Below are positions 23,557 to 35,500 of a stretch of DNA of 64,000 nt, one piece after another. This stretch comes from Phytoseiulus persimilis (lineage: Eukaryota; Arthropoda; Arachnida; Mesostigmata; Phytoseiidae). The stretch is from the NCBI GenBank assembly GCA_037576195.1, contig CM075101.1, forward strand, positions 9,796,001 through 9,860,000, in the 5' to 3' direction. Every line of letters begins with the position of its first letter. Positions within the stretch are counted from its first letter, which is position 1. The notes under the pieces were generated by a model. The model searched no databases, had not been told where the DNA came from, and saw nothing but the letters and a program-made list of their open reading frames with translations. Made by a program: the position numbers and the translations under genes.

Positions 23557-23881
23557 CAGTACAACCTCGATTATTTCAATTTTGATTATTTCAACCTTTC
23601 GCATTTCAACCTCGATTATTTCAACTCTGCGGAACAGGGCGAAGGATATCGACCGGAAGCGTATTTTTATGTGGAAGATGATTCCATCGTTTCAGAATCT
23701 TCCATCGTCAATATATCTCGTATCCTTCTGGATCGGTTAGCGTTCGAACTCGGACACTCATTCCCGAATGGGTTGCGGAGTCCAAGAATGTGGGTGATTT
23801 CTTCATCTCTCGATTATTTCAACTTTCGATTATTTCAACTTTTTTTTGCATCAATTAGTTGAAATAATCGAGGTTGTACTG
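23557..23881. mobile_element. Pogo/Tigger-type MITE (non-autonomous Tc1/mariner-superfamily DNA transposon)
   Basis: The element is 325 bp. Its ends are perfect 23-bp inverted repeats: 23557-23579 begins CAGTACAACCTCGATT and 23859-23881 is the exact reverse complement. It is flanked on both sides by TA (23555-23556 and 23882-23883), the target duplication of the Tc1/mariner superfamily. A terminal CAGT...ACCTCG is typical of the pogo/Tigger group. Inside, the unit CGATTATTTCAA recurs near both ends (for example about 23600-23625 and 23810-23840), so the subterminal regions are built of short repeats. There is no transposase, so it would need one in trans. The identical termini suggest fairly recent insertion. 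Confidence 0.9.
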
Positions 23882-23883
23882 TA

Positions 23884-26709
23884 GTTAGAGTGAACACCTC
23901 ATAACCAGAGTGAGCCCCAACCGCCCGATCTGTGGTATCCGAAGGGATTCCCACACCGACCCTATAAAATAACACAGGAAAAAGTGTCCGAATCGCTGTT
24001 CTACGGGATGGGAAATGCGGCCACGTAGTTTTCGTACAGAACTGAATCACAGTTCGAGACGGTTCTGAGCGACTTCTTCCCGAAGGCGTGAAATCCCTCA
24101 ATAATTCTCGTCTTCGATCTATCGATCTCTTCCTTTGCGTTCACTCATCGGGCTCCAATACTCGGCCTCGGATTATGTGCCCCTCCTGTTCGATTACGAT
24201 GGTTTGTTCCAGAGCTTTGTTTCAGGTTGGTTCCTTGGAGCGCGTATCATTATCAGGAAGCTCCGTCAGGGAGCTCAGCCAAACAAAGACGGTATCGCTC
24301 CTCACTCATACTGAGGACTCGATACTGATCAAACGTCAATCTCGACGATTCAGTTCACAGTGCCAAATGCAATCGCGCTTCTCTACCCAGATCATTCGAC
24401 GGGGAGCGCCCTGTTGGATGTGTTCGGTCCTGGGAATGCGCAAGGAGCTGCTCCGAATCAATCTTTGTTTCATGCAAATACACAACTGATCGACCATAAG
24501 TTCTCTCTGCGTTGAACTCGATTAGGTTCAGTGGCTCGCTGCAGAGACGGTTGAGATGATCATTGACCTAAATCTTCCAACGTTTCCGTCAAAGAACACG
24601 GAATCGAGCGGCGACCTAAAAAACAATAACTTGCGGAATTCCTCTCTTAGGCTCTGACTTATGAGGTTCTGCCCCGCGGAGAGAGTGGCACGATTGGTCG
24701 TGTTCCCCGTCACAGTGAGCCCGGCCAAACGTGACCCGCACGGAGAGAAATCTCTCCGCTAACTTCGAACCCCCATTCTGAAATCTCGAAAAAGACGCCT
24801 TTTGCGAAACTTCCATGATGATTCGAATTCCAGAATAGATTTCTGCTGGTCAAGTCAGTGAGAGAGGGATACCAGGGATCCTGTCGTAAGTGAAATGCCG
24901 GAAAACTTCCCGTTTAGCCATGACTGGAATCGACTCAACTCGATGAGAATCTAGAGTTACTGAGAGGGCTCGATATTAGATTCGCTGTGAGGTGAATCCC
25001 GAGCGTCCTCGCCGGATTCCACATCGGATCAGAGAAACGAAGGCCGGCAGCTCTGCTGGTTCTCGTAGAGTTTGTCCGATGAACTCAAACACCGCGCTCG
25101 AATTACTTTCGGCCGACGTTAGCATTTTCGGCTCGTGCTTATTAAAGTCGCGACATGATCGATATTGCTCATCGTAAAGTGTCTTGTCATGTATCCCGGC
25201 CGCTAACGGTCCGCGCTACCCTCTACGGAGTATCACCATGGAAATGCAAGCATATGATTCTACGAGTACGCGCGCTCTGGACCTGAGAGCGAGACACTCA
25301 GTAGCGCTCGAGCCGCGGCTCTAACAAGAGGACATAGAAGTTCCACTGGAACCATGCGAAGAGACCCGTGCACGGTCTTAGAGGAGTTCCGCCGGCATCT
25401 AATGTAGTAAGTGGTTTCGAATTCCGATCGCTTCAATCGGTGCTCTCCCGATCGAGTCTAGGAAGGCTTCGATTCGCGCACGATGATGATTCTCTAGCTC
25501 GATGCAAATCTGAAAATGACACTCGCGGCATTTTCGCGAACTCCGACTGGGAAAACCGACAATTTTCCGCTCGAGCTCAAATAGTTGTGGACCATCTCTG
25601 ATTCCCGGGGAGCTCAGTTTTCTCCCGCTGAACTCGAAGCAAATAGAATGACACAGAAATCACACGAAACATGGCTTTCGTACCTGATTTCGGGAGAGCT
25701 CAGTTGATTCAATCCCGTCTCGACGCATGAGTCGGAGGGATTTCCCTCGAGAATTTCTACGGGTTCATTCTGAACTTTGGTCATGGTCTCGCTCTCAATA
25801 CGGCAGCAGAGACCTCGGGAACCCTGTAGCTGTGCTGACGCTTCCACTTGTGACACCGACCGCAAAATCCCTCGAAACTTTGACCATACAATTCACAACA
25901 CTCCGAGATGAGCGAGTTGGTAGTTCTCGCCGAGTGTCTCGCCGCGTACGCGAGAATTTCAGTGCACCGAGAACTTCAACAAATGTTATCTGAGCTCCGT
26001 GACCTTGGTTCCCGCCGCGGCGCGCTGCTCCTATGATTCGAATCCAGTCAAGAATCGGAAGCCTCGAGTTACGGATTGGTCCCCTTCACACTTCATGAAT
26101 TTCTTTCGGGTGGCTTGCCAATGAATCGTGCAAGGCTCGATAAGACGAAGCTGCGTAAAGCCGATGATGGGCGTCGGTTGAAACTTCTTAGAGCTCGAGA
26201 ATCGATTAACACGATCTCATCGGCGAGGCGCGGCTCGTCGAGTTCTTCCTTGCACACCGGAGTTCGCTCTCCAGCTCCCAGATCAAGACTACACAGCAAT
26301 GATCCAGCCCCGGCAATGTATTCACTCGCGTAACGAAACCATGGCACCGATCGATGACGGAACATCGTTCGCTGCGATGAACGAAGTGGTTATCTTCGGC
26401 GACACGGATCAGCTGAGCGACTTCTTTTTCCCAAAAAAATGGTCCGATGAAAGTAAAACTCGGGAAACCAACCGGTAGCAGCCAACCAGCACCAAACCCT
26501 ATCATAATCTGAGGACGGAAAAGCTCTCGAAACAACCGACTCGGGGAAACAGACAATGCCTCTGAGGTGCTTCTCGGAATCCAAACCGCAAGCTTGGGCT
26601 GGGTAGGAAACACATCCTTGCAACTATGGCATCCACTCGATGGATTAGTTAGCAGAGGCTCACTCGAACGAGACCAGTAAATAGTCTGACTGATTGCCAT
26701 TGCTTCCAG
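23884..26709. other. Region that may hold 5' exons of the downstream membrane-protein gene
   Basis: No exon here is firmly supported. Two plus-strand segments look protein-like. About 24140-24225 reads SASDYVPLLFDYDGLFQSF and ends at a GT in phase 1, the phase needed by the exon at 26710. From 24354, after an AG, it reads FTVPNAIALLYPDHSTGS for about 50 codons, but no good donor follows. These could belong to the gene ending at 29584, to another gene, or be chance. Confidence 0.25.
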
Positions 26710-29584
26710 GATTGTTGCGCTCGGTCGGGGTGGCACCGGCGGGCTCGTTGGGAGGAGGTCATGGTGCAGGACAGGCCACAGGCACTGGGGGCAGCGGAGT
26801 GGGCTTGGCTCCTAACTCCCAGCTGTCAGCCCTATACTTTTGGTCTGCGTTAGCCATGGCCTCGTTTTCGTTAGTAATATTGACATCTGTGATGATAATT
26901 TGCTGCCGACGCCAGCGCCGACTCCTCGTTCTTAAAATGGGTCAACAGATCCCCCGAGCCCCTCCACTCAAAACCACAGGTAAGTCACTTCTGCTTCGTG
27001 CCGTCTCTTCCCCTCTTCGCCGTCTGCCTCTGTAAAGGCTGAGCCCGCCGGGGACTCGAGCACTCAAATACCGCATTTCGGAGTCTTTTGCCTGAACTTC
27101 CGTGAAAGTTTCCGCTACCGTCTGTTACATCGAGAATTCTCACGAGGGGTCCATATACATGCCAAACTTTTGCCGAAGGTCGCTGCTGAATGCATTCATC
27201 TGGCGCAAATCTTACTCGGCACGCCACCGCCCTTCTCTCCTCCTTACTTAAGTTCCTACGGCTCGAAGAATCTGTCTGTTCCGACCGCCAAGTAGACATC
27301 GACGTCAAAGATTCGCGAATCACCAACAACACCTGAGGGGCCGCATCGGCCTAGTGTACTCTTTCGAGGATTGACATGCTTTCCGTTACCGCAGAGCTCG
27401 CTGCTCTAGTATATACCCGGCGATTCCAAGGCATATGCCCAACAAAGCCCCTGCGAAAGACGTGGCACCGCTCTTCGAATGCAGTGCCCGGGGAACCCCA
27501 TTACTGGAATTTTCCTAGCTCTCATCCATCCGGCCACTCTTCTCTTGATGTTGGCCCGGCGTCGGTTCGTAGGAAACAATCAAACTTCCGTCTGTTGCTC
27601 GGAAATACTAGATTATACTCATTCCTCAGATCTGTGAACTGTACCCGTGCAGCGAAACGTTAGAAGCCTAGCGGGCGCGCAGCGCGTCGAGAACTCGAGT
27701 TCGCACGAGTCGGCTACTTGGCGGGGGTGTATCCCGACCAGGCCAACGGAGCGTACGGATCGGAGCGACTTTCGAAGTCGTGGGCGAGATGAGCTCCGCA
27801 GTGAGCACCCGCAACGGCCGTCAACACGGGAGTCGGCCTTTTGGCGTCCAGCTTCGTTGGATGACGAAGGCTTTTAGAGGCTTGAAAGGACGGTGGACTC
27901 GCAGCAAGACCAAACTGATGCTCTACTAGACTGCGAACACGAATTGCCCCTGGAGATGACATCGCACATTTTTCGCGGAGGCAGGTTCTGGGAGGCGAAC
28001 GGCCACATCGTACTCGGAGCTTGCTTCGAACAACGCGTATGGGCGGTTTTCATACGAGCATAAAATACGGGACTCAGGACAAAACTCGCGAAGTGGCTCC
28101 GACAGCTCATCGAGGAGATATTGACGTATCGCGACACAGGAGCTGCTGGCGTGCCGCCGCTCACTCAATCCGCTGAGCTGATTATGAGCCGAACCCAGAA
28201 TAGCGCTGTAGGTGTACAAATAGCGCAGACCGGCATCTGACCGGCGCGAAGGCATTGCATGCGCTCTCGTACGACGCTCCGTTCACCGCTCGGAAGGAGT
28301 CATTCAGATAGGGAGGAGCTCCTGTCGCTCGGATAATTCGGTCAAGGATTCGATTGCTGCCGTTCTCGAGAGCGCAACAGCTCGCTGTCATCGATCGGCA
28401 ACACCGTAGCTCAGACGCGTGAGTTCGGTTTACGTGAGTTCGACTCGCGCTCATCCCGACCGACACGGAGTCGTTATCGAGTCGAGCGGATGAGGCCTCG
28501 CGGTGAGATCTCTGGCCGAGTCGAGAAACGGCCGGCTCTCAGCACGGAGGTAGGCGGTGGATGGGTAGATGCGTAGCGAGCACCATGAAGGCCACTGCAC
28601 ATCCGCAATCGACTTTCAGATACTTCGGCGGTGAACCTTGACAGCTTCACGAAATTCGGACGCAATCACGGAACGACAAGAGCATCCTGTCGAGCAATCT
28701 TCTGAGTACAAATCCGGGCTGGAGGCATGTACTGGTGTCAGAGAACTGCGTGCTTAGAGGATTCTTTTGTCTAGTCGCGCTCTCCGAGGTTCGTGGCGCA
28801 ATCAATCGCGGGTCGGCAGGTATACGTGAACAGTTTCCAGGCGCTGCCAACTTTCGATCGTGGATCGGAGCGCGCGCCAATGAATTCAAGCTTCGCCGTT
28901 CGACCTTCCCGTGACAACGTTAGCCTACGAACTTCGCATACCGCCTGCAGAGGCTCTAGCCTTCGCACCAACGATCCGTGCGCCTACTTGAAATGCTCGT
29001 TGGCGCTGAGAGCTCGAGCGGGGAAATCCGACGAATTATGATTCCACTAGGTTGGACGTCACTTCCCTTCCGGACCCTCATCGCATCTCTCAAGCCAGCC
29101 TTTCTTGATTACAGTTCAAGATGCGACCGGGATCATTCAACCCGATGTGATGTTTTTCGCTGGAGGAATGCAGGACGGAAACGCGTCGAAAGCCGGCGCG
29201 ATGGCGGCACTGATCCCGGCGACTCTGGTGGGCGCTGCGGTTCAAGGATTGACTTTTGCGTCTGAAGCTCCGATGTTCGCTCCTCTCAAGCCTCTCTCGC
29301 CCGCTTACCAGGCGACGCAGCCAATTCAACTGAAAACCTCCAGGTGGCTGCAAGTTTTAGCGATCTTATCGCGATGCCGAATGATTCGCTCCACTCTCGA
29401 TTATGGCCACAAAATTAATCGATTACGAACGCTACGATTATAGAGCGTCGAGCGCACTGTTCAAGTCCAGATCTGTTCCCACAGGTACTTGGGCACTCTG
29501 AGCGAGGACCTGGCCCTGCCTCCGGGCTATCTCCAACAGAGATTGAAGATTCAAAACCAAATGACTCCTATTCACTCTTCGTAA
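26710..29584 (+). CDS. Unrecognised single-pass membrane protein, three 3'-terminal exons
   Basis: Exons are 26710-26979, 29115-29343 and 29485-29584 (stop TAA at 29582-29584), each bounded by good splice sites (CTTCCAG, CAG|GTAAGT, GATTACAG, TTCCCACAG). They join in phases 1 and 2 with an open frame throughout, giving about 199 residues. The first exon encodes a Gly-rich linker (GGGHGAGQATGTGGSG), a hydrophobic segment beginning ALYFWSALAMASFSLVILTS, then CCRRQRR, a basic stop-transfer. The remaining tail is Pro/Ala/Gly/Gln-rich (QIPRAPPLKTT, SEAPMFAPLKPLSPAYQ) and ends GYLQQRLKIQNQMTPIHSS. By the positive-inside rule the C-terminus is probably cytoplasmic. The 5' exons are not identified; the first exon needs one base from an upstream exon. 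I do not recognise the family. Confidence is for the gene being real, not for a function. Confidence 0.7.
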
Positions 29585-32500
29585 TCATCCCGATCGGATC
29601 TTGAGCTCGACAGCATCATCGAACTACAAACCGCCAACCCATGACGGCTACTCAGAGTTGTGTAATTATGAGTAGGGATCGATCGACGCGCTATCTACGT
29701 CAGATGCAGTTGGGAAGTTTGTCTCAATTCAGAATCCGACACAGGAATTCAGAGATGGGTCTCTAGTGGATCGCTCGCGCGGCGCAGTTGTTCGGGATAT
29801 CCAGCGCGGGTAGCATTGCTTCCGATAGACGGAAGAGCAAGCCGATAAAACGTTTGCCTGAACGAAAAATTCAGTGCCATAAAACATGTAACGAGAGAGG
29901 GAGCGCTCTCGGGGACGAAGCTCCTCTGTAGCGACTCAAGAGGACCTCTTTCTCCTCCGGCAACTCGATCTCTCCGTCGCAGCGTTCTCGTTCGCTCTGC
30001 TATGGCTCTCAGATTTTCAGAACTCGGCCAACACGGTACTCCAGGCGAATGACTGAAGTTCGCTCTGCCGTTGCGAGTGTGATGATAAATGACTGATCAG
30101 AGCACGGATCCTCGCGGTTCGGCGACAAGGCGTGGACAGTCGTCAGCCATCACAGATGTGAACGACGTAAATAGCGTAGATAGTGACGATACGAGGTTGA
30201 CTGCCGGCCTCGTTGCGCTGCGAACAGGATGCGCACAAAGCAGGCGTTTGAACAATATTCAAACCATCTTGTTGCGTAGAGCCGGGCATGCGCATTCGAA
30301 GTTCTGCATCGTACATGGGTTACAATCCCCTCCTATGGAGGATAAAGCTGGATACGACTAATCAGTAGATGATAATATGGGATCCAGGGTCCTGAACTCC
30401 TATTTCGAGCAACTTTGCCGCAAAAATGCAATAAAATGCGGGCTGCGTCTGCAGAATTCTACTATTCGTAATTTCATCGCGATTCGGGAGATTAGCTGTC
30501 GGCGAATGGTCGGGCGTCTGGAACTGCCCGATTCAGATTCGCTCCACTCTTCTCATCCGTGCCTTCATGATCTTCATTATTCCTCAACGTTATCTTATCC
30601 ATTCAAGCGTTCTCCGAGGATCGACCTGGTTGATAGTCCGACAGAGATTCCTTACTCTGTGGTGGATGAAGCAATGCGTCGCTTCTTCGTTCGAAATCGA
30701 TAGAGATCATCCACATGGCATTTGTTCGAAGTCGAGTCGGGAATGGCTTGAAGAGCTCGCAGTGCGCATCCACCTCGAGAAGGCTTCGGGTGACACAGAA
30801 TGTCGACGGCCGAAAGCGGGCGTATTTCGGATGATATCGGGCCGGCAATTCCTCAGCTCGAAATGCTTGGACTTGCTCGCGCGCCAACTGGGTTCCGTTT
30901 TCTTAGTCCGAGATGGCGATTGTTAATGGAATACGAATTGGAGGAAGCTCAACAACTAGAATTCGACTTTATTTCTCCCACCATCCTCAATGGGTTCCTC
31001 CGTGTGCGTCGCGATACCACGCGTCAGGCGAGCTCTGGTCTTCGTCTCGTTTCGCGCGCCCATTGCTTTATTCTGCAGTGGTAGGGGGGAGAAGAGCTGA
31101 ACCAACGCATTCCATCAGTAACCTTTCCGGCCCCTGAAGCGAGCTCTATTGTCCAACATGGATCTTTTGCACTGGTAAAAGGTTGTCCACAGCCCCATGC
31201 ACTCTTGCGGAACGTCGTGACTTTTCAGGCAACCCTTCAACGTACCACCGTTTTTATAACACGGGCTTTCCTGCAAGCCAAATCCTCGTTAGAATGTTTG
31301 GTTGCCGCCTTCACCCTCCTCCCCACCGCTTTTCAGAGTCTTCGCGACTCCGGTGCGCTTCCTCTGCATGCCATTCGACCAATTCGTAGGCACCTCTCTC
31401 ACTCATCTTCCCAAATAATTTCCGAACTGGCGCTTGGCTAACCTTTATGCATTCTCTCAGATCGATTCGCACGCCGTAGCAGCCGTCTGTCTGCTTGAGA
31501 TCCTCCTCGGTGCGGTATTCCGGCATTGTGCGAAGCTTCGACGATCGTGGGACTCACAGGCGATTTCCACCAACTTCGGCGAAATGCATTCAGCAAACAC
31601 CGCGCACCATCAGGAGTGTTACGCCAACCTCAGCTGCTCGCGTTGGTGCCGTCAGCACTTTTCGGATCCTAAATCTAGAGTTCCGGCCTTCCTCTAATAT
31701 CGACGCTGTCCGGCTCTGTAGAATGTGCCGAAAACTGAGTCTTCCGAGTGCGTAGCGATCAGGCCATTCGCTAAAACACTTGAAGTACTGGACTAAAAGT
31801 TGTACGAGTCAAGCACTGCATTAAATATCGAAGACCTGACTGAATTGGTGCGGTCACCACACTGATGCGGTCAGCATTCCCTCCAAGGCAACGCAGCACA
31901 TCGGCTGTGAAACAGACGCTCGGCACCGCGCGCCTGCAGCAACGTTTCTATTGCTAGAGGAGCATCGTCGACTTCTTCTACTGTTTCTCATAGCTCAGTC
32001 GGATGGATAGGTGTTCACGGAAGCGTCGGAATCGTGTCCATCGGGAGCCGAAGGAAAACTGAAACTCTAACTCGATACTAACCTCAACGTCCAACTCAGA
32101 TCGACCAGCGCCGTTGCCGCAGACATCCAATTCCGCACAGAGGTGCAACGGCCGCTCCTTTGGAACGGGAGAAATAGACGGTACGTCAACTAGACGTTCC
32201 AGAGGAACGGGTCGCGCGAAATAGCTGGGAACGGTTCTCAATGCAAAACTGGGCGATCTCCGATAGCAGACGAACTGAACGATACCGCTGATGATGATGA
32301 TCTATGCTGAAGATGAGCGTAGTGATCCGATTTCTTAGGACGGTGGGAAGGAGGGAGCGGTCCATGGAATACGCAACTCCGGGGATCAGATTGCAAGGAA
32401 TGGCCCAAGATAGACGCATATCAACGAAAAGGTAAATTATTCTCAATAACCAGTGGGCAGGAGGCTGTAGTCGTCGGATCGATCTTCATAGAGATGAATG

Positions 32501-35500
32501 AATTCTCAAAGAGACACCAGAATGGCTACAGGCTTCCAACGGAGGGCAGAGGCAGCGCGAGATGGTATCCAGGTTAATGAATGTTAGGATCAACCAGTAA
32601 CGTAGTCCGTTTGAGGCTTCCGGGGTAGCTGACCCGGCTCGATTTTCGAGAGGTCGCTGTCGTTCACAATATCGGACTGTCCAGTAACCAGGTGGACGTC
32701 ATCAGGCGACAATTACTTCAGAGCGAGGATGCGCATAACCGGCCTCAGTTGGCGGAACGGGAGAAAAGCTGGAGGCGCCAGTGAAGAAGTCTCCTCGTTT
32801 GCGCGGACAAAAGGAGGAGTCACACAAGGGGAGGGGGTTCGGAACGAACGAGGAGGTCTTTCAAAATCTATTTATTCATAAAGCGCCCGCAACGTTAGCA
32901 ACTCAAGGATCAATGCCAGCGGAGCAGTTCTAAGCATCGGTTGCCAACGGCACTGACAATGAGTTCAGAGTGATCCTTGGAGCAGCTGAATGGGATTCTC
33001 CATCGGGCATAATGCAGACGAGTATCCGGCGATCGGGCATCCCACCTACCGGCGTTCGGAACTCTGGCACTTTTTCCCAATGAGGGGGGAACGCGCATGA
33101 GACTGGAGTGTGGGATCGTCTCATCAAAGCCCGCATCACGTTTCGTCACTTTCGCGGCGAGAGGCTCGGAAATTCGCGTCTCCGTTGGGTTATATTCCAG
33201 CTCGATGCAGTTCTCGTTCTTTCTCTTCCCGCCTCTTCGTATCATTCGAACCGTCATCGTAAGGGAGCCTCGTGGAGACATCGAATGTCTCTTTCTCCCT
33301 GGATCGAACTCATACGGGGCGGGCCAATGATGCCATGGCATCGAGGGCTTACCATAAGTTCTGTTATCAAATTTATAAATTCATGGTACGGTGTGAGACT
33401 GGTTCTGCCTCCTTCTTATGATGCAATAGATCTCACGAGAGCTCTCGATACAGTTTTCTCCGGATACCGTCATTGCCGTCGTCAGCTCCGGTATACATGA
33501 CCCGGTGAAATTTCCTCTCGGCTCTTCGAGTGCCTCGTATTTCAGATCGTTTCGTGGACATCCTCGTCTCCGCCGGTGTCGCGAAGGATGCGCATCAGGC
33601 TTCCCGCTTTGCTAATGAAGGCGAGGTCACGGAACTCAACGAAGGAGCGTTCAGGTCATTCGTTGATGCCTGGGATGCATTATGCCCATATATGGCCCCA
33701 AGTTTTCTCGGATCGATTCTATCCCCCGCTAGCGGAGACAAGCCCCGGAGCCCCGAAGGAACTCGGCACTGCCGTGTCGACAGGATCTTCTACAGCAGAC
33801 TGGCTAGGGAAGAATGAGGACATACTTCTGCGGCTGCTTATCTGAAATCCATAGGCATTCATCGACCGTCAGACGGTAATTTTCAGGCTTCGGGGATGCG
33901 AAGAGGTCGAGGGGTTTCCGCGGATTCCAGGACCTCCTGCTTCTCCGCCATGGAATCTCCAATGCACGTCATGGGTAGACTTGCCACTGCCCCCAACACT
34001 GTCACTATGATAGAGACCATCTGACTCCAAAAGCTTCTCAAAACTAGAACGGAGTCTCCGCTCGTCAGCTGCTCAGCAGAGCGTTCCGGACAAAACCTGT
34101 GGGAGCTAGAAAGACCAACGTTTCGCATGAAAGGGTGTCAACTGTCATCGCGCAGCCACGCGAGTGCAGCCCTCGCCTGAAGTTGGGCTGATCTACCCAG
34201 CCGGCTCAGCACGGGAACTCGGTCGAAGGCATCAAATCGGAGTTCTGGAGTACACCAGTGAGCTCATTGGAATTATCCCATGTCGGCACATCCCAGCACT
34301 CGGAGAGGAGGAGATCCACTGAGAAATTCAATTCTCCGCGCGAGATTTCTCTGCTGGGAACTCTATTTCCAGGTGCGCTTAAATCACGGAACAGCGGACT
34401 TCCGCCGAACAAGCTGGCACCGCGTGTTCGCTTCGGAGCTGTGACATTCCGCTGGTTCGACTCTCAACGTGAAAACCAAACAAACCTTGAGCGCCTCCGT
34501 CCTATCTATCGGGTCAGAGGCCCGTAGTGCTTCTCTGCTACTCCCTGCACGCAGTGACATTGCAAGGTTCTGACAAGCTCGAGCGAAGTTACGCGATCAT
34601 GCTGCGTGCAATCCTCCTCCGAAAGTGAGTGCGCGAAAGTTTCTCTCCAAGAGTCGTTCCGTCGTTGATTTTCTCTTGAGCTCCCGCGTGAGGGGACTAG
34701 TGGAGGGAACGGCTAGATGAACCATCTGATGATGCAAACGTGTTGGAATCGCTGTTTAACTCTCGACCTAGAACCTAGAACGAAATCCGCATCAGCTGAC
34801 ATAATCGGTTCCTCAGCTATGACTCTCGAATAATGATGGAGTTCGTCGATAGGTGCTGCATTCGTCCTAGTGAAAGTCGATACTGGTGAGCTCGATCATT
34901 TGTTGAGGCCGTGAACGTAAAGCTTCCAAATCAAGATGCAATGCGGAGTGCCCTCCTTCCGAGCCTAATCCATAGCACTGCGCGGGCACACATGATCATA
35001 GATGACGACCCGGCGGTTTTAGGAGTCGTTCCAACTTCCAACCGCTGAGGAATCAAATGTAAACAGAGTGCATAGGGCCGAGCGCCGTTCATGACTTACA
35101 AGGCCGAGTTTGAAATCTGAAACTGAGACACAGAGTTGTGTTGCGAAAATTCGAGACTCATCTCAACCTGGCCTCGAGTATCGACACATCCGCTCATCAT
35201 TGCCATCCGACATTGGTTCGACGTGGGTATATCGTAACTAGCTGGAGTTCTGAGCTGAAGAGGAGGCACTTTTCCTCAGGACTCTCGGGGATCACCGATA
35301 CATGGACAAAATGTGGATCCATGACACGGAACGTCAATGAGCCCACTCCAAATCCAGTTTCACGAATATCGGTTAACCTGGCCGCCATCTCAGAAAGCCA
35401 ACAGCAATGGAGACCATCGGGATTCTCGTTCGACTCGATCCCAGGCGTTGGCTCTGCTTCGCTAAGACCTCGCGGATGATAGGCGAGGCTCCTGTATCGG

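Noticed and set aside
26206-26736. Minus-strand frame of 176 codons
   Set aside because: It overlaps the first exon of the plus-strand membrane-protein gene and has no recognisable motif.
28405-28460. Second tRNA-like pair, GTAGCTCAGACG and GAGTTCGACTC
   Set aside because: Spacing is too short and no acceptor stem can be drawn.
33883-34128. 81-codon minus-strand frame with a hydrophobic segment
   Set aside because: Too short and isolated, no homology recognised; hydrophobic runs of this length occur by chance.
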